From positions 1-62,882 of the forward strand of contig NZ_QUBS01000074.1 of assembly GCF_003390925.1 (NCBI RefSeq): a stretch of 62,882 bases of DNA. Direction: 5' to 3'. Both the position numbers and the translations under genes were made by a program. Shown here one piece after another: positions 60,256 to 62,882 of this stretch. Numbering within the stretch: the first letter of the stretch is position 1; every line of letters starts with the position of its first letter. This stretch comes from Trinickia diaoshuihuensis (GTDB lineage: Bacteria; Pseudomonadota; Gammaproteobacteria; Burkholderiales; Burkholderiaceae). The notes under the pieces were generated by a model. That model ran no database searches, had not been told where the DNA came from, and saw only the letters and a list, made by a program, of their open reading frames with translations.

Positions 60256-60269
60256 TTGACTTGCGTCAA
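60256..60269. promoter_or_regulatory. FNR-type box, second copy
   Basis: TTGACTTGCGTCAA, a perfect TTGAC-N4-GTCAA palindrome typical of FNR/DNR/FixK-class sites, about 97 nt before the USP start at 60366 and 136 nt from the BON start. Confidence 0.62.
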
Positions 60270-60365
60270 GCCGCGCTCGGCCGCCCTGCCTACACTCGTA
60301 GTCACGAATCATGACCCTGTGCGCGAACGCGCCGGTCGTCGCGGCCTTTTTTCGGAGCGAGCGCA

Positions 60366-61205
60366 ATGAGCTACAAAAGTCTTCTCGTCCACCTCGATAC
60401 GAGCCAGGCAGCGGCGCGCCGTCTCGAGTTCGCCTTTCGCCTTGCGCGGCGCTTCGATGCACGGCTCAGCGCCATCCTCACGCTGACTCAGCCCGAAAGC
60501 GGCTCCTTTTACGTCATGGCCGGTTCCGCCGAGTTTCTCGCCGAGCACGAGCGTATCAATCGCGAGCAGCGTCAACTGCTCGAACGCGCGTTTAATGCCG
60601 AGGCTGCTCGAACCGGCGTACCCGTCGATTGGCGCGTGACCACGGCCTACGCGAACGAAGTCGTGCCCGCGGCCGCGCGTTTCGCCGATCTCGTCATCGC
60701 CGGTCAATTCGATCCGAACGATCCCGAATCGCTCGTGGCGAATCAGTTTCTCGAACACCTCATTCTCGACGCCGGACGTCCCGTGCTCGTCGTGCCGTAC
60801 GTCGGCACGTTCGCCACGATCGGAACGCGTGTCGTGATCGCCTGGGACCAAAGCCGGGAAGCCGCCCGGGCCGTCGCCGATGCGCTGCCGATCGTTAGGA
60901 CCGCCAAGCAAACGACGATCGTCACGCTCGGCGCCGAGGGCGGCGAGCCGCCCGAAAGCCGGCTGCCGGGCGCCGACATCGCGGCGGTCGTCACGCGGCA
61001 CGGAGCCACGGTCACAGTCGACGAACTGCCGGCCGTGCCGGCCGCCGCGGTGGGGGACACGCTGCTCTCGCACGCGGCGGATCTCGGCGCGGACCTCATC
61101 GTCATGGGTTGCTACGGACATGCGCGCTGGCGCGAACTCGTACTAGGCGGCGCCTCGCGCACGGTACTGAAGTCGATGACGGTGCCGGTGCTGATGTCGC
61201 ACTGA
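60366..61205 (+). CDS. Tandem universal stress protein (279 aa)
   Basis: Two Usp modules; the second keeps the nucleotide signature MGCYGHARWRELVLGGASRT, while the first has lost it, as in UspE-like tandem forms. Starts MSYKSLLVHLDTS. The ATG has GGAG about 11 nt upstream. With the FNR boxes upstream, low-oxygen induction is likely. Confidence 0.9.
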   Translation: MSYKSLLVHLDTSQAAARRLEFAFRLARRFDARLSAILTLTQPESGSFYVMAGSAEFLAEHERINREQRQLLERAFNAEAARTGVPVDWRVTTAYANEVVPAAARFADLVIAGQFDPNDPESLVANQFLEHLILDAGRPVLVVPYVGTFATIGTRVVIAWDQSREAARAVADALPIVRTAKQTTIVTLGAEGGEPPESRLPGADIAAVVTRHGATVTVDELPAVPAAAVGDTLLSHAADLGADLIVMGCYGHARWRELVLGGASRTVLKSMTVPVLMSH

Positions 61206-61257
61206 CCTCGCCGTCGCGCGGCAAGCGAAACGCAGGCCAAAGGAATAGGAAAACGCC

Positions 61258-62085
61258 ATGAGCTACAAGACATTGCTCGTTCATATCGACGACAGTACGC
61301 GCAGCGAAGCACGCACCGCGTTCGCCTGTGACCTCGCGCTCAAATACGAGGCGCACCTGATCGGGCTCTACGTGGTCTGCCAGGACGTGCTGCGTCCGAT
61401 TTTGACGGGCGAGGAAAGCGTCGATCTCGGCGCCAATGAAGCGCGCCATGCGCGGCAAGCGAACGATGCGCAAACGCGGTTCACGGCGGTGGCGCAGCGA
61501 GCAGGCTGCCCGTTCGAATGGCGGGCGCCGAGCGGGCCGTCGGTCGAGACCGCCGTGCTGCACGCGCGGCACGCCGATCTGCTGGTCCTCGGTCAAGAGG
61601 ACCCAGAAAATCCCGCCACGCACGTTGCCCGGCATTTCGTCGAGGACGTCGTCATGAGCGCGGGACGTCCGGCCGTCGTATTACCGCACGCGGGGCGCAT
61701 CGCGACGTTCGGCGAGAGCGTGCTCGTCGCCTGGGACAGCGGACGAGAAGCCGCGCGCGCGCTCGCCGATGCGGTTCCGCTGCTCAAGCGCGCACGCTTC
61801 GTGACCGTCGTCACGGTCAGCAAGCGCCCCGAGGACTCGACTGCCGAGGACATGGACGTCGCCGGGTACCTCGAGCGCCACGGCGTGCGCGCGAGCTTCG
61901 CGAGCGTGCCGCGCCAAAGCGGCATGGGCACCGGCGCGACCTTGTTGAATCAACTGAGCGACCGCCATGCCGACTTGCTCGTCATGGGCGCTTACGGCCA
62001 CGCACGCGCACGCGAGCGCGTGTTGGGCGGCGTCACGCACACGCTCTTGGAAACCATGACGGTGCCTGTCTTCATGTCGCATTAA
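61258..62085 (+). CDS. Tandem universal stress protein, paralogue (275 aa)
   Basis: A second tandem Usp in the same orientation 52 nt after the first, sharing its MSYK(T/S)LLVH start, overall layout and C-terminal MGAYGHARARERVLGGVTHTLLETMTVPVFMSH. It is probably a duplication of the neighbour and cotranscribed with it. AAGGAAT lies before the ATG. A classical T-tract terminator follows at 62198. Confidence 0.9.
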   Translation: MSYKTLLVHIDDSTRSEARTAFACDLALKYEAHLIGLYVVCQDVLRPILTGEESVDLGANEARHARQANDAQTRFTAVAQRAGCPFEWRAPSGPSVETAVLHARHADLLVLGQEDPENPATHVARHFVEDVVMSAGRPAVVLPHAGRIATFGESVLVAWDSGREAARALADAVPLLKRARFVTVVTVSKRPEDSTAEDMDVAGYLERHGVRASFASVPRQSGMGTGATLLNQLSDRHADLLVMGAYGHARARERVLGGVTHTLLETMTVPVFMSH

Positions 62086-62408
62086 CGGGCCTTGCAAGCT
62101 CGCCGCACCACGCGCCCCGTTCCGGGAACGCGCAGGCAGACCCACCGCGAGCAGGTCCATTCGCCTGCGCTCGGTTCGGGTACCTGCGCGATCGTTGCGC
62201 CCGCCATCGTGCGGGCGTCTTTTTTTTCTCTGACCTATTCTGTTAAAGAATCGGGCCCGTTGCTCGCTAGTAAGTAACGCCCTCGCACTCGCCATTGGCA
62301 TCCGAGCACGAATCTAGGACAATTTGTCACACGTCTGCGCATTGATGCTCGACCGCGATCGCAGATCGGCTTTTTGGCCCCGCCGCCGTGGATCGGTGCG
62401 GGAACGCG
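62086..62408. other. 323-nt region with terminator, otherwise no feature
   Basis: It holds the intrinsic terminator (62198-62228) and then about 180 nt of AT-richer leader upstream of the CHASE receptor gene. No ORF, operator or sigma-54 element is convincing. Confidence 0.5.
62198..62228 (+). terminator. Intrinsic terminator after the USP pair
   Basis: CGCCCGC (62198-62204), loop CATCGT, GCGGGCG (62211-62217) and then TCTTTTTTTT: stem and T-run as expected for a rho-independent terminator. Confidence 0.8.
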
Positions 62409-62882
62409 ATGACCCGCAGGATGCGCATGCCCGTAGCCGGAAACTCATCCCCATCCGCCAAGCCGGCCGGCAGCCCCGGCAAGCCTGGTGCGCAACTGCG
62501 CGGCCCGCTCGTCGCGGCGGCCGTCACGGCGGTCATCGTTTTCGCCTCGTCGATCGTCACGGCGCTCATCGTGCGCGATCATTTGCTCCATGTCGCCGAA
62601 TCGACCTTCAATGCGCGTGCGTCGCATGTCGATTCCGATATCCGGCGAGAGTTGCTGCTTTGCACACAATTGCTGCGCGGCGCAAGCGGCTTGGTCGTGG
62701 CGCAGGCGCAATCGTCGGGCGACGGCACGCCTTCGCCGGATGCCTGGGACCGCTATGTCTCGCGCCTCGATCTAGACGACGCGCCCCCGTGCGTGCGCTC
62801 GCTCGGCTATGCGCAGGCAACGGCGATCGCGCCGGGCGCCGCCGCGCCGGGCGCCTCGGCGCCGGCCGGCGCGTCCGGCACC
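62409..62882 (+). CDS. N-terminal part of a CHASE-domain receptor (3' end outside window)
   Basis: The frame is open from an ATG at 62409 (in-frame ATGs also at 62421 and 62427) to the window end. A first membrane helix (about residues 31-52, VAAAVTAVIVFASSIVTALIV) is followed by a CHASE-type sensor start (STFNARASHVDSDIRRELLLCTQLLRGASGLVVAQ...PDAWDRYVSRLDLDDAPPCVRSLGYAQA). CHASE heads histidine kinases or GGDEF/EAL enzymes; the output is beyond the window. GGGAA is a possible ribosome site. Confidence 0.7.
   Translation, partial: MTRRMRMPVAGNSSPSAKPAGSPGKPGAQLRGPLVAAAVTAVIVFASSIVTALIVRDHLLHVAESTFNARASHVDSDIRRELLLCTQLLRGASGLVVAQAQSSGDGTPSPDAWDRYVSRLDLDDAPPCVRSLGYAQATAIAPGAAAPGASAPAGASGT

Overview
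The window is GC-rich, densely coded chromosomal DNA from a proteobacterium. It is most likely a member of the Burkholderiaceae (Paraburkholderia, Trinickia or Caballeronia type). The evidence is the gene content: an acetoacetyl-CoA reductase, a periplasmic trehalase, an EmrAB/NodT-type efflux operon, small proteins of the DUF2795, DUF1328, DUF1488, DUF3175 and probable DUF3005 families, and a two-gene bd-type quinol oxidase. I see no rRNA, tRNA, CRISPR array or insertion sequence. Nothing here names the species.

Layout. 0-9.7 kb: a CBS-domain protein, transketolase, two paralogous PRC-barrel proteins, a 58-residue zinc-knuckle protein, PhaB, trehalase and several small acidic or hydrophilic proteins. 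9.8-15.5 kb: a minus-strand operon for a caa3-type cytochrome c oxidase, headed by a small DETFPASDPP-motif protein and ending with a tri-haem cytochrome c. 15.6-20.0 kb: a divergent EmrA-EmrB-outer-membrane-factor operon. 20.1-24.6 kb: an enolase-superfamily enzyme, a duplicated membrane protein, a gluconate 2-dehydrogenase subunit 3-like protein and a GMC flavoprotein. 25.3-27.8 kb: cydAB. 29.0-37.5 kb: a surface module, with two Ig-like beta-rich proteins divergent from a 1749-residue autotransporter. 37.5-42.4 kb: a TPP-dependent oxidase/decarboxylase and a ligD interrupted by an in-frame TAG. 42.5-48.9 kb: envelope and stress proteins (DJ-1/PfpI, ferritin-like, DUF3175, a cation/proton antiporter, MipA/OmpV). 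48.9-62.1 kb: signalling and protein quality control (CBS protein, PAS histidine kinase, two receiver-only regulators including one at 47.3 kb, a second-type FtsH, three universal stress proteins, two BON proteins, a beta-CASP nuclease, a phosphatidylserine decarboxylase-like enzyme). The window closes inside a CHASE-domain receptor.

The most notable feature is regulatory. Many transcription units from about 3 kb to 58 kb carry a sigma-54 type -24/-12 element (GG-N10-GC, usually with TTGC), generally about 40-115 nt before the start codon and on the correct strand. This includes the caa3 operon, emr operon, treA, tkt, PfpI, DUF3175-antiporter, MipA and others. The right-hand end instead carries FNR/ANR-type palindromes (TTGAT-N4-ATCAA and TTGAC-N4-GTCAA) before ftsH, the CBS protein and the divergent BON/USP pair. 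Together with the gene content, this looks like a stationary-phase, low-oxygen and envelope-stress survival island. It resembles in spirit the low-oxygen-activated (lxa) locus described in Burkholderia cenocepacia. No sigma-54 activator or FNR-family gene lies in the window.

Two lesions are visible: the amber codon in ligD, and a one-base frameshift at the 3' end of one BON gene. The caa3 subunit I lacks both canonical proton-channel residues (the Glu of HPEVY and the K-channel Lys), although its metal ligands and active-site Tyr are intact.
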